Assembly (NCBI RefSeq): GCF_026676115.1
Contig: NZ_JAPONB010000005.1
Span: 124,001-188,000 of the forward strand
Reading direction: 5' to 3'
DNA: 64,000 nt
Source: Salinimicrobium sp. TH3
Lineage (GTDB): Bacteria > Bacteroidota > Bacteroidia > Flavobacteriales > Flavobacteriaceae
Part shown: positions 36,547 through 44,905 of the stretch, piece after piece
How positions within the stretch are numbered: position 1 is the first letter of the stretch
Layout of the letters: every line of letters begins with the position of its first letter
Notes under the pieces: model-generated
Databases searched by the model: none
Seen by the model: only the letters and a program-made list of their open reading frames with translations
What the model was told of the DNA's origin: nothing
Position numbers and translations under genes: made by a program

Positions 36547-36699
36547 TTATTTCTTATTAAGGAAGTCATTTACCATTTCAGGAGCCATAATTCCTTCAAC
36601 AAAAGTATAGGCACCGGTCTTTGGAGATTTAACCATTCTAATGGCTTTAGTTAGCCTCTTTGATCCTGTCTGTAATGTTGCTACTGATTTCTTTGCCAT
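36547..36699 (-). CDS. DUF4295 protein, candidate ribosomal protein bL38
   Basis: A 50-residue basic protein starting MAKKSVATLQTGSKRLTKA and ending FLNKK. It belongs to DUF4295, a family restricted to Bacteroidota and always next to the L33 and L28 genes. As I recall, the cryo-EM structure of the Flavobacterium johnsoniae ribosome revealed an added large-subunit protein named bL38, which I believe is this family; the identity is from memory. It is nine bases downstream of rpmG and ends just before the operon terminator. Confidence 0.9.
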   Translation of the reverse strand: MAKKSVATLQTGSKRLTKAIRMVKSPKTGAYTFVEGIMAPEMVNDFLNKK

Positions 36700-36708
36700 G
36701 ACTTATGC

Positions 36709-36891
36709 TTATTTAATTTCTTTATGAACCGTCATTTTCTTTAGAATTGGGTTGAATTTCTTCAGCTCCATTCTATCTGGCGTGTTCTTTTTGTTTTTTG
36801 TAGTAATATATCTTGAAGTACCGGGTTTTCCCGTTGCTTTGTGCTCTGTACACTCTAATATAACCTGAACTCTGTTACCTTTCTTTGCCAT
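36709..36891 (-). CDS. rpmG: 50S ribosomal protein L33
   Basis: A 60-residue large-subunit protein: [17 protein letters not shown], then [20 protein letters not shown] and [15 protein letters not shown]. Only one cysteine remains, so this is the zinc-free (C-) form that lacks the four-cysteine ribbon. It lies 24 bases after rpmB and 9 before the DUF4295 gene in a three-gene ribosomal operon. Confidence 0.98.
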   Translation of the reverse strand: MAKKGNRVQVILECTEHKATGKPGTSRYITTKNKKNTPDRMELKKFNPILKKMTVHKEIK

Positions 36892-36915
36892 TTTACTGCG
36901 TCTTAAATGTTAGGA

Positions 36916-37155
36916 TTACTTGGTTAAAAAGCCTTTTGCACGGGCATCTTTAATTACTGCAGCAATTCCTTTTTTATTAATTGTCTTAATTGCAGAAGTA
37001 GATACTTTTAAAGTGATCCATTTATCTTCCTCAGGGATATAAAAACGTTTTTTAACCAAATTGGCGTCAAATTTACGTTTTGTCTTGTTCATCGCGTGGG
37101 AAACGTTGTTTCCAACCATTGCTTTCTTACCTGTAAGTTCACAAACTCTTGACAT
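36916..37155 (-). CDS. rpmB: 50S ribosomal protein L28
   Basis: A 79-residue large-subunit protein with the family start MSRVCELTGKKAMVGNNVSH and the KRKFDANLVKKRF block. It has a single cysteine, hence the zinc-free form. First gene of the rpmB-rpmG-DUF4295 operon, with a plausible promoter 40-70 bases upstream. Confidence 0.98.
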   Translation of the reverse strand: MSRVCELTGKKAMVGNNVSHAMNKTKRKFDANLVKKRFYIPEEDKWITLKVSTSAIKTINKKGIAAVIKDARAKGFLTK

Positions 37156-37192
37156 TGCTCTATACTTTAACTCGTTATTTCAAAACAGGCTG

Positions 37193-37223
37193 CAAATTAA
37201 CGATTTTTTTACCTAATAGCCAA
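37193..37223 (-). promoter_or_regulatory. Candidate promoter of rpmB operon
   Basis: On the minus strand TTG (37223-37221), a 20-base spacer and TTAATTTG (37200-37193) match the Bacteroidota -33/-7 pattern with one mismatch in the -7 box. A start near 37187 would give a leader of about 30 bases. The rest of the 37156-37409 gap shows nothing I can name. Confidence 0.45.
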
Positions 37224-37409
37224 TAGAGAATAAAAATATTTTTCTGAAGCTGCTCTTTATTTACTTTTCCTGAAAAAGCTTCTGAAAATGCCACTTTTGA
37301 CACCTTAATGATCTTCTTTCTTTTGTCGCTTCGGAAGTTTTACTGACATTAATTTTCATTCCCAGCCTCCCGAAAGTTCCTGTAAGACTTAAAAGGCAGA
37401 AAAAATCTC

Positions 37410-38660
37410 TTAAGCTTCAGAAATTTCCTTCAATATCATTTCAAAGGCTTTTTGAACAGATTTTTTAACCACCTGGTCCCTGGTATTGCCAAAAATAAAC
37501 TTTTTGGAGTAAACTTTTTCCGGAGTGGCAAGACCAATGTAAACCGTCCCGACTTCAGCATCACTGTCTCCTTTTGTAGGTCCGGCATTACCGGTCGTAG
37601 ACAAAGCGTAGTCGGTTTTAAACATCTTTTTGACATTTTTGGCCATAGCCTCGACCACCTCGTGACTTACCACACTATGTTTATCTATGAGCTCCTGTCT
37701 CACTCCCAAAGTTTCCACCTTGATCTGGGTCGAATATGAGACAATGCCGCCTTTAAAACAAGCCGAAGCGCCGGGATGGGTAGTAAATTCGGCAGCCAGT
37801 GCGCCACCTGTACAACTTTCTGCTGCCGATAAAAATTTCTTTTGGGAAGTGAGTAACTTACTTATCTGTACCGCAATTTTTTCATCCTCCTCCTGTTCAT
37901 CAGAAATAATATCCTCCAACAGTTCATAAAGACCAGAAACCTGCTTTTCAACAGAATTGATCAACTCCTCCTCAATCTCCCCTTTTCCAGAGAGTCTTAA
38001 GCGCACACGACCAAGACCGGGGAGGTAAGCAAGCTTGATATGAGAAGGGAGTTTATCTTCAAAAGAGGCAAGTTTATTGGCAATTGCACTTTCACCTTCT
38101 CCTTTTGTAAGAATGGTCTTATGGTAGATAAAAGGCCGGTGGAATCTTTCCCGCAGGCGTGGAATTACCTCCACCTCCACGAGGTTTTTCATCTCATAGG
38201 GCACTCCGGGAAGGGAAATATAAACTTTGCCCTCCTTCTCCATCCACATTCCCGGGGCAGTACCATATTTATTATGAAGCACAGTTGCTTTTGAGGGCAC
38301 CATGGCCTGCTCACGGTTAAGATCGGATATTGATGTTTTTTTATACTTTGCAAAAAGCGCCTCAACATGCTGCAGAACTTCCTGGTTAAGCTTTAGCTCG
38401 TCTTGAAAAAATTCGGCAAAAGTGTATTTTGTGACATCATCTTTAGTTGGGCCCAGCCCGCCGGTAAGGATGACAATATCTGCCCTTTTGGAAGCCTCCT
38501 GCAAAGCATTTAGAATATGCTGCTTTTCATCCTGGACAGATGTGATTTGATAGACAGAGATCCCAATAAGATTAAGCTCCTTGGCAATAAAAGCCGAGTT
38601 GGAGTCTACAATTTGCCCAATAAGGATCTCATCCCCAATAGTTATGATCTCTGCAGTCAT
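37410..38660 (-). CDS. cinA: CinA-family protein (nicotinamide-nucleotide amidase / ADP-ribose pyrophosphatase)
   Basis: A 416-residue two-domain protein. The N-terminal molybdopterin-binding-like domain (TIGDEILIGQIVDSNSAF, residues 6-23, and VILTGGLGPTKDD near 64-76) corresponds to the COG1058 part; the C-terminal domain (AESCTGGALAAEFTTHPG) is the PncC-type NMN deamidase. Together they salvage pyridine nucleotides. The name comes from competence-damage induction in Gram-positives, not shown here. The ATG overlaps the stop of the Hpt gene as TAATG. Confidence 0.95.
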   Translation of the reverse strand: MTAEIITIGDEILIGQIVDSNSAFIAKELNLIGISVYQITSVQDEKQHILNALQEASKRADIVILTGGLGPTKDDVTKYTFAEFFQDELKLNQEVLQHVEALFAKYKKTSISDLNREQAMVPSKATVLHNKYGTAPGMWMEKEGKVYISLPGVPYEMKNLVEVEVIPRLRERFHRPFIYHKTILTKGEGESAIANKLASFEDKLPSHIKLAYLPGLGRVRLRLSGKGEIEEELINSVEKQVSGLYELLEDIISDEQEEDEKIAVQISKLLTSQKKFLSAAESCTGGALAAEFTTHPGASACFKGGIVSYSTQIKVETLGVRQELIDKHSVVSHEVVEAMAKNVKKMFKTDYALSTTGNAGPTKGDSDAEVGTVYIGLATPEKVYSKKFIFGNTRDQVVKKSVQKAFEMILKEISEA

Positions 38661-38998
38661 TACAGGTCAAAATCTTCCTTGAGTTCTTTTTCGGCTTTTT
38701 TGTACTTATCTGTGATGATGCGGGCAGCTTCGTTTACACCTTCTTTGCTATCACCGGCTTTAGCCCAACCCTCCAGGACCTTGATTTGTGGCATCACACC
38801 CAGCCCGAACATCTGGAAATTGGGTTTCATCTTGTGAGCATACTGGTAAGCCTGCTGCGGATTATCTTCTATAATCGCCTGATTCATTGCTTCAAGATCT
38901 GGCGGAATTTCTTCCAGAAATGTCTGCACCACGACCTTTACAAAGTCCTGGTCCCCGCCGGCCATTTCTTCAACGCTTTCTAAGTTGTAGTTCCTCAT
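38660..38998 (-). CDS. Stand-alone histidine phosphotransfer (Hpt) protein
   Basis: A 112-residue all-helical Hpt domain. The phosphorylatable residue is His55 in YQYAHKMKPNFQMFGL, the usual AHxLKxxxxxxG pattern with M for L. Such proteins carry phosphate between hybrid histidine kinases and response regulators. No kinase or regulator is adjacent; it is instead locked between FAH-family and cinA genes by TAATG overlaps on both sides. A hybrid kinase lacking its own Hpt lies 17 kb away at 56090-58297, a possible but unproven partner. Confidence 0.85.
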   Translation of the reverse strand: MRNYNLESVEEMAGGDQDFVKVVVQTFLEEIPPDLEAMNQAIIEDNPQQAYQYAHKMKPNFQMFGLGVMPQIKVLEGWAKAGDSKEGVNEAARIITDKYKKAEKELKEDFDL

Positions 38999-39612
38999 TA
39001 TTTTACCTGTATTGAGAATATTTGTTGGTCTTCTATAAATCCGCTCAGGTTATCATTTAATTCAACCGGCCCCACTCCTGCGGGAGTTCCTGTGAAGATT
39101 ACATCTCCTATCTTGAGCGTAAAATAGCGTGAAATATATTCAATTATTTCGTCAATTTTCCATAACATATGTGAAGTTCTTCCCTGCTGCACTAAATTTC
39201 CGTTCTTTTCAAGGCTAAAACTTATATCATTAAGGTCACTAAAATGGGTTTTCGGAATCCATTTTTCTCCAATAACGGCAGAGCCGTCAAATCCTTTCGC
39301 CTTCTCCCATGGTAGACCTTTTTCCTTAAGCTTAGCTTGTAAATCCCGGGCAGTGAAATCTATTCCCAACCCTACCTCATCGTAATATTTATGAGCGAAT
39401 TTTTTTTGAATATGTTTTCCAATCTTGTTGATCCTTACCAGGAGCTCTACCTCGTAGTGCACATCATTGGAAAACTCGGGAATAAAAAATGGCTGCTTCT
39501 TAAGAAGCACCGCCGAATCGGGTTTTAAAAAGATCACCGGCTCATCGGGTCTTTCATTCTGAAGTTCGGCAATATGATCGGTATAATTACGGCCTATACA
39601 GAGGATCTTCAT
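38998..39612 (-). CDS. Fumarylacetoacetate hydrolase family protein
   Basis: A 204-residue single-domain FAH-family protein. Family blocks are ILCIGRNYTDHIAEL at the start, DVHYEVELLVRI with the metal-binding glutamates, GIDFTARDLQ, and DVIFTGTPAGVGPVE near the end. Short members act as oxaloacetate decarboxylases, acylpyruvases or similar; the substrate cannot be set from sequence. The stop overlaps the Hpt start (TAATG), and it begins 12 bases after the exonuclease gene. Confidence 0.88.
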   Translation of the reverse strand: MKILCIGRNYTDHIAELQNERPDEPVIFLKPDSAVLLKKQPFFIPEFSNDVHYEVELLVRINKIGKHIQKKFAHKYYDEVGLGIDFTARDLQAKLKEKGLPWEKAKGFDGSAVIGEKWIPKTHFSDLNDISFSLEKNGNLVQQGRTSHMLWKIDEIIEYISRYFTLKIGDVIFTGTPAGVGPVELNDNLSGFIEDQQIFSIQVK

Positions 39613-39624
39613 CGACGGTAAATT

Positions 39625-40404
39625 TTATTTAAGCTTAGTGTTGAGTTTTCTCAACTTTATTGCGGTAAGTACCTTTTTAGTATACAGCGGGAAATCGGCA
39701 TTTTGGAACCATCCGAAATATCCCGGTTCCTGGTCGAGAATATCTTCAACAGATTTTCCTTTATGTTTCCCAAAGCTAAAGACTTCTCTTCCTTTTTTGT
39801 CAAAAACAATAAGCCCTGCAATATCTGCACATTCTTTTCTCGAGGTAAATGCGGAAAGCCACTTCACATCATTTTGAAGCTGGTCTTCGTAACGATCAAG
39901 TTGAGACTTTAAGACTTCAAAAGTCGCCATGGTATCAACTTCGGCACCATGTGCTCCTTCGAGATCCTTTCCGCAGTAGAATTTATAGGCGGCAGAAAGG
40001 GTTCGTTGTTCCATCTTATGAAAGATGGTCTGCACATCAACAGCGAGGGAATTCTTCATATCAAAGTCCACTCCTGCCCGCAGCATTTCTTCAGCTAAAA
40101 GAGGGATATCATAACGGTTTGAGTTGTAACCCGCAAGATCGCAGCCCTTGATCATTTCGTAAACCGCAGGAGCAAGCTCTTTAAAAGTGGGTTCGTTGGC
40201 CACTTTTTCGTTGGTAATGCCGTGCACAGCCACTACCTCCCTGGAGATTGGCACAGTGGGATTTACAAGCCAGGTTTTACTTTCACGATTTCCATTAGGA
40301 AAGATCTTAAGGATCGAAATTTCTACTATCCTGTCTTTAGCCACATTTGTACCAGTGGCTTCAAGATCAAAAAAACACAAGGGCTTATTCAGCTTCAACT
40401 CCAT
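39625..40404 (-). CDS. DnaQ-like 3'-5' exonuclease (DEDDh)
   Basis: A 259-residue protein with an N-terminal DEDDh exonuclease domain: Asp13 and Glu15 in FFDLEATGTN, HGITNEKV, GYNSNRYDIPLL with the second aspartate, and HGAEVDTMAT with the final His and Asp. A C-terminal extension (about residues 200-259) includes FSFGKHKGKSVEDIL, a small module often attached to such exonucleases in Bacteroidota. It probably trims 3' ends of DNA or RNA, either as a proofreading subunit or alone. First gene of a four-gene run ending in cinA. Confidence 0.92.
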   Translation of the reverse strand: MELKLNKPLCFFDLEATGTNVAKDRIVEISILKIFPNGNRESKTWLVNPTVPISREVVAVHGITNEKVANEPTFKELAPAVYEMIKGCDLAGYNSNRYDIPLLAEEMLRAGVDFDMKNSLAVDVQTIFHKMEQRTLSAAYKFYCGKDLEGAHGAEVDTMATFEVLKSQLDRYEDQLQNDVKWLSAFTSRKECADIAGLIVFDKKGREVFSFGKHKGKSVEDILDQEPGYFGWFQNADFPLYTKKVLTAIKLRKLNTKLK

Positions 40405-40467
40405 ATTAATTCAGGTTTTGGTAAAGATACTATTTCCCGAAACTTTAGCAGGAAACAGCTAAAAAAG

Positions 40468-40497
40468 AAAGCCACAACCGGAAGGGTCATGGCTTTT
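40468..40497 (-). terminator. Terminator after the E2 gene
   Basis: On the minus strand AAAGCCATGACC and GGTTGTGGCTTT pair with one mismatch around CTTCC, then CTTTTTT follows. It separates the E2 gene from the exonuclease-cinA run. Confidence 0.75.
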
Positions 40498-40517
40498 TAT
40501 CATTTTTGAGACTGTAT

Positions 40518-41840
40518 TTAAATGTCTCTGTTTTTATCAAATTTTTCAAGGTACTGGGCTACTCTCTGAACAAATTGTCCTCCTAAAGCGCCATTCACAA
40601 CGCGGTGATCATAGCTGTGAGAAAGGAACATCTTGTATCTAATCCCAATGAAATCCCCCTCGGGAGTTTCGATCACGGCCGGTACTTTTCTTATAGCACC
40701 AAGGGCAAGGATCCCAACCTGCGGCTGATTTATAATAGGTGTTCCCATGATACTTCCAAAAGTTCCCACGTTGGTAACGGTGTAAGTACCACCCTGGATA
40801 TCATCTGGCTTAAGCTTGTTAAGACGGGCACGGCCGGCAAGATCGTTCACTGCCTTTGCCATTCCAACAAGATTAAGTTGATCGGCATTCTTAATCACAG
40901 GCACAATTAAATTTCCATCGGGTAAAGCTGCTGCCATCCCCAGGTTAATATTTTTACGCTTAATGATCTTATCCCCGTCAACAGAAATGTTGATCAATGG
41001 GAAATCTTTAATAGCCTTGGCTACAGCTTCCATAAAAATCGGGGTAAAAGTAAGCTTCTCTCCCTCTCTTTTTTCGAACGCATCTTTATTCTTCTTTCTC
41101 CAGTTCCAGATGTTAGTAACATCTACTTCTATAAAAGACTGCACGTGAGCCGAAGTCTGGGTGCTTTCCACCATATGATGCGCGATCATCTTGCCCATAC
41201 GGGACATCTCGATGATCTCATCTTCGCCACTCACGCTCACAGGAGTTTTAGCCGGTTGCGGCGTTGCCTGCTTTGGCGCAGAAGTTTGTTGCTGTTGTTG
41301 TGATTGTTGTTGTTTTGGCTGAGCAGACCTGGATTCAAGATATCCTAAAATGTCATTTTTAGTTACCCTTCCGTCTTTTCCGCTGCCTTCAATCTGCTCA
41401 AGCTCATCAAATGAAACTCCTTCTTCCTTCGCAATGTTCTTTACCAGGGGCGAATAGAACCGGTTACTGTCGGCATAATCTGAAGAACTTATACTTTTCG
41501 CTTCTTCTACCCTTTGATCTGCTGCGGCAACGGCCTCTTCGATCTCGGGTGAAGGCACTTCCTGGTCGGCCACAGGAGTGGCGTTTGCTGCCTCTTCCCC
41601 TTCAGCTTCAATAATAGCAATGGTTTGTCCCACCTGCACCACGTCATCTTCATTGAACAGCTTTTCTACCAGTACTCCATCAACTTCACTCGGCACCTCG
41701 CTGTCGACCTTATCTGTGGCAATTTCCAGAACCGCCTCATCGGCTTCAATGGTATCTCCAACCTCTTTTAACCAATTTGTAATGGTTGCTTCCGCAACAC
41801 TTTCCCCCATCTTGGGTAATTTTAGTTCAAATCTTGCCAT
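40518..41840 (-). CDS. 2-oxoacid dehydrogenase E2 (dihydrolipoyl acyltransferase)
   Basis: A 440-residue acyltransferase core of a 2-oxoacid dehydrogenase complex. The lipoyl domain (1-77) has Lys44 in ATDKVDSEVPS as lipoylation site. A linker leads to the E3-binding domain (FYSPLVKNIAKEEG, about 128-165), then a Gln/Pro/Ala-rich hinge and the catalytic domain from about 205 with SHSYDHRVVNGALGG holding the active-site His and Asp. The TDKVDSEVPS form fits branched-chain or related complexes at least as well as 2-oxoglutarate dehydrogenase. The E1 genes are not adjacent, so the complex is not settled. Confidence 0.9.
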   Translation of the reverse strand: MARFELKLPKMGESVAEATITNWLKEVGDTIEADEAVLEIATDKVDSEVPSEVDGVLVEKLFNEDDVVQVGQTIAIIEAEGEEAANATPVADQEVPSPEIEEAVAAADQRVEEAKSISSSDYADSNRFYSPLVKNIAKEEGVSFDELEQIEGSGKDGRVTKNDILGYLESRSAQPKQQQSQQQQQTSAPKQATPQPAKTPVSVSGEDEIIEMSRMGKMIAHHMVESTQTSAHVQSFIEVDVTNIWNWRKKNKDAFEKREGEKLTFTPIFMEAVAKAIKDFPLINISVDGDKIIKRKNINLGMAAALPDGNLIVPVIKNADQLNLVGMAKAVNDLAGRARLNKLKPDDIQGGTYTVTNVGTFGSIMGTPIINQPQVGILALGAIRKVPAVIETPEGDFIGIRYKMFLSHSYDHRVVNGALGGQFVQRVAQYLEKFDKNRDI

Positions 41841-42051
41841 ATTCTTATTTCGAAGGTGTTATACATAAATTGGATTGCAAAATTATTAAAAATTTACGGC
41901 AATTAATAATAATTAATCAGCAGCCGACATTTTCCAATGTTTTTTGGCTTCTGAAACAGAGCTAATTTACCGAGTAAAATTACAATTTTTCTTCAGGAAT
42001 CCTTCGAAGTAAAAATATTTGAAGATTTCAGGGCAAAAATTTCAGCTGAAG

Positions 42052-42669
42052 TTAATTTTTAAGAGAATTTTCAAAAGGGATCCTATTGGTTATACTGCGC
42101 CCCAGGGTAACCTCATCTGCATACTCCAGCTCATCCCCCACAGAAATTCCACGGGCAATAGTACTTGTTTTGACATCAAATCCTTCCAGCTGTTTAAAAA
42201 TGTAAAAGTTGGTAGTGTCGCCTTCCAGCGTACTGCTTAGAGCAAAAATTATCTCCTCAATTTCCCCTTTTCGGGCCTTTTCAACCAGGGATTTTATGGT
42301 GAGCTGCGAAGGCCCAACTCCTTCCATAGGATTGATCTTCCCACCCAAAACGTGATAAAGCCCGCGGTACTGGCTTGTGTTCTCAATCGCCATTACATCC
42401 CGAATGTCTTCTACCACGCAAACTACTTCCTGCTGGCGGTTTTTGTTCGCACAGATCTCACATAGCTCGGTATCACTAATGTTGTGACAGTTCCTGCAGA
42501 ATTTCACTTCGGTCTTGAGATCTACTAAAGCTTTGCTTAATGCGACCGTCTGGGACTCGGGCTGCTTTAATAGATGTAAAACCAATCGCAGGGCAGTGCG
42601 CCTGCCAATCCCGGGAAGCTGGGACATCTCATTCACAGCTTCCTCCAATAATTTTGAAGAAAATTCCAT
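42052..42669 (-). CDS. recR: Recombination protein RecR
   Basis: DNA-repair protein acting with RecO to load RecA at gaps. The 205 residues show the helix-hairpin-helix [12 protein letters not shown] (about 18-29), a zinc finger [16 protein letters not shown] (about 57-72), a Toprim domain ([15 protein letters not shown]) and the C-terminal [14 protein letters not shown] 106-base gap separates it from the divergent symporter. Upstream of E2 on the same strand lies a 211-base gap (41841-42051) in which I see no feature. Confidence 0.97.
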   Translation of the reverse strand: MEFSSKLLEEAVNEMSQLPGIGRRTALRLVLHLLKQPESQTVALSKALVDLKTEVKFCRNCHNISDTELCEICANKNRQQEVVCVVEDIRDVMAIENTSQYRGLYHVLGGKINPMEGVGPSQLTIKSLVEKARKGEIEEIIFALSSTLEGDTTNFYIFKQLEGFDVKTSTIARGISVGDELEYADEVTLGRSITNRIPFENSLKN

Positions 42670-42775
42670 AACCCAAAATTACTCCTTATTTAATACAATT
42701 CCCAGAAAAAGAAGCCGCATTCCCCATGCTGCAGATATTCTGAAGTTTCGTATTTTGCCGCCGAAATTCTGACAA

Positions 42776-44215
42776 ATGCAGCCCTATTCCATACTACTTT
42801 TAATAGCCGGTTATTTCCTTACCCTTATTTTCATTTCCTGGATAACCGGAAGAAAATCTGATAATAACACCTTTTTTAAAGCTAACCGGCAATCCCCGTG
42901 GTATATAGTGGCCTTCGGGATGATTGGAGCATCCCTGAGCGGGGTGACCTTTATCTCTGTTCCCGGCTGGGTGGAAGCGAGCCAGTTTAGCTATATGCAA
43001 GTAGTATTGGGTTATGTAGTGGGATATATAGTGATTGGGCTGGTGCTACTCCCCCTCTATTACAGGATGAACCTAACTTCTATTTACACCTATCTGGAAG
43101 GAAGATTTGGCACTTACTCCTATAAAACCGGCGCCTCTTTCTTTTTACTTTCCCGGGTAGTGGGAGCAAGTTTCCGGCTGTTCCTGGTAGCGAATGTACT
43201 GCAGATCATCCTTTTTGACAGCCTGGAGATTCCTTTCTGGGCAACAGTGATTATGACCATTTTGTTGATCTGGCTGTACACCTTCAGGTCGGGGATAAAA
43301 ACCATTGTTTATACCGATACTCTTCAAACCCTTTGCATGTTGGTAGCAGTGGGAGTAAGCATATATTACGTTTCAGAAGACCTGGGAATACAGGGCGGAG
43401 AATTGATCTCTCACATCTCAAACAGTGAACTGTCAAAAATGTTCTTTTTTGATGACTTTAAAAGTGCCGACTTCTTTTGGAAGCAATTTATTTCGGGTGC
43501 CTTTATAACTATTGTGATGACAGGGCTTGACCAGGACATGATGCAAAAAAACCTTACCTGCCGCAACCTGGGTGATGCACAAAAAAATATGTTCTGGTTT
43601 ACCATTGTACTGGTATTCGTCAACCTTTTGTTCCTGGCGCTGGGAGTTTTACTTACCGAATATGCACGTGCTAATGGTCTCGATGCCTCAAAGGATGATC
43701 TCTTCCCGGTAATAGCAACTTCGGGAGAACTGGGAATGGGAATCGCAGTCTTCTTTATCCTTGGATTGATCGCAGCCGCGTACAGTAGTGCAGACAGTGC
43801 GCTCACTGCCCTCACCACTTCATTTAGTATAGACATTCTGGATATTGAGACCAGGTACAGCCCCGAGAAGCAGGAAAAGGTGAGAAAACTAATTCACATA
43901 GGTGTTTCTGTCGTATTGATCCTGGTCATCATCGCCTTCAAATACATCATAAGAGATGAAAGTGTGATCGCTAAACTCTTTGTGTTTGCGGGATACACCT
44001 ACGGACCATTACTTGGTTTATACAGCTTCGGTCTGTTCACAAAAATGAAGGTGAAAGACAAACTTGTGCCGGTAATAGCCATTCTTTCTCCTATCCTCAC
44101 TTATGTAATAAGCATCAACAGCCTTGTTTGGTTTGGTTTTGAATTCGGATTTTTTGTCCTTATCCTCAATGGACTCCTCACTTTTCTGGGACTAGTACTG
44201 CTTCGTAGAAAGTAA
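42776..44215 (+). CDS. Sodium:solute symporter (SSS family)
   Basis: A 479-residue inner-membrane transporter with about 13 hydrophobic helices and the LeuT-like SSS blocks: GMIGASLSGVTFISVPGW near residues 45-62, GLDQDMMQKNLTCRN near 250-264, and LGLIAAAYSSADSALTALTT near 330-349 with the Na+-site serines. The substrate (sugar, amino acid, acid or other) cannot be read. TATTTTGC at 42751-42758 may be part of its promoter. The last 24 bases overlap the 3' end of the opposing CoA-binding gene. Confidence 0.92.
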   Translation: MQPYSILLLIAGYFLTLIFISWITGRKSDNNTFFKANRQSPWYIVAFGMIGASLSGVTFISVPGWVEASQFSYMQVVLGYVVGYIVIGLVLLPLYYRMNLTSIYTYLEGRFGTYSYKTGASFFLLSRVVGASFRLFLVANVLQIILFDSLEIPFWATVIMTILLIWLYTFRSGIKTIVYTDTLQTLCMLVAVGVSIYYVSEDLGIQGGELISHISNSELSKMFFFDDFKSADFFWKQFISGAFITIVMTGLDQDMMQKNLTCRNLGDAQKNMFWFTIVLVFVNLLFLALGVLLTEYARANGLDASKDDLFPVIATSGELGMGIAVFFILGLIAAAYSSADSALTALTTSFSIDILDIETRYSPEKQEKVRKLIHIGVSVVLILVIIAFKYIIRDESVIAKLFVFAGYTYGPLLGLYSFGLFTKMKVKDKLVPVIAILSPILTYVISINSLVWFGFEFGFFVLILNGLLTFLGLVLLRRK

Positions 44216-44557
44216 TATAAGCGTACACGCCACTTCTACCTCAATACCATTTTCCTGAAGAAGTTTGTAAAACTCAGGGTTTTCTGTGCCGGGGTTAAAA
44301 ATTACTCTTTCGGGGTGTAAGGAAGAAAGGATGTAGTCATAATATTCGGGCTGTCGTGAGGGACCAATATACAAGGTAACCGTATGCACATTTTCAAAAG
44401 GCAATTTTTCATTCTCGATTTTTACTCCCGCTACTTCTCCCTTTCTTAAGCCTATAGCCACTGTAGGAACGTTATTTCTTACAAGTCTGTTTATTGCGAT
44501 GTTGGCATATCTTGCAGGGTTAGTAGACGCACCCAAAACGAGGGTTTTTTTATCCAT
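44192..44557 (-). CDS. CoA-binding-domain protein
   Basis: A 121-residue single CoA_binding (YccU-like) domain with a Rossmann fold: KKTLVLGASTNPARYAN at the start, PTVAIGLRKGEVAGV in the middle and VIFNPGTENPEF later. Relatives bind coenzyme A, but no enzymatic reaction is known. It converges on the symporter gene, with the two coding regions sharing 24 bases at their 3' ends. It seems to be transcribed alone. Confidence 0.88.
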   Translation of the reverse strand: MDKKTLVLGASTNPARYANIAINRLVRNNVPTVAIGLRKGEVAGVKIENEKLPFENVHTVTLYIGPSRQPEYYDYILSSLHPERVIFNPGTENPEFYKLLQENGIEVEVACTLILLSTKQY

Positions 44558-44628
44558 TTTAAATTTCTTTTTCAGTTAGTGTAACAATGTTCGTAGTTAG
44601 GCAGTCATTAAGGTAAGAAATATTTCCC

Positions 44629-44709
44629 GCATTGGGGTGATTTGAGAAACATTGATGGTTAGTGTTAAAGGAGCCCCATGCTAAACCCATGCACTCTGTG
44701 CATGGGTTT
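44629..44709 (+). ncRNA. Candidate structured RNA or attenuator before the TonB receptor
   Basis: The 44558-44905 gap has no gene. It holds a possible folded element: GCATTGGGG (44629-44637) pairs with CCCCATGC (44674-44681) around an inner hairpin (44648-44653 with 44661-44666, seven-base loop), then a perfect 12-bp terminator stem follows. CCCATGC occurs twice (44675-44681, 44686-44692), so the last arm can pair with either copy, as in a switch. It matches no riboswitch I know; a 6S-like or other small RNA is an alternative. Transcription is not shown. Confidence 0.4.
44683..44709 (+). terminator. Strong plus-strand terminator with no gene upstream
   Basis: Arms 44683-44694 and 44698-44709 (core ACCCATGCAC/GTGCATGGGT) are perfect 12-bp copies with a TCT loop, followed by TTCTTTTC. 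There is no T-run on the other strand, so it acts on plus-strand RNA. The nearest plus-strand gene upstream ends at 44215. Confidence 0.8.
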
Positions 44710-44905
44710 TTCTTTTCTTGATAAAGCCTTTTTTGGAAGGAAATAACCTACGAAAAGCTTAAAATCTCATCTTTTTTGTAACAAAACGTTTTTTGAGCAG
44801 TCTTTTATATATACCTGGAGAGCAAAATTGAGAAAACATGGCTTCTTTTATTATGCATTACAAGGTATTAGGCTAAATCAATCATCATCATCAAACAATC
44901 AAAAA

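Noticed and set aside
44828-44905. Longer start for the TonB receptor
   Set aside because: Would begin at TTG and put 26 polar residues ahead of the signal peptide; the ATG at 44906 gives a normal signal.
44558-44905. Cobalamin riboswitch before the TonB receptor
   Set aside because: No B12-box-like sequence; the element seen has a different layout.
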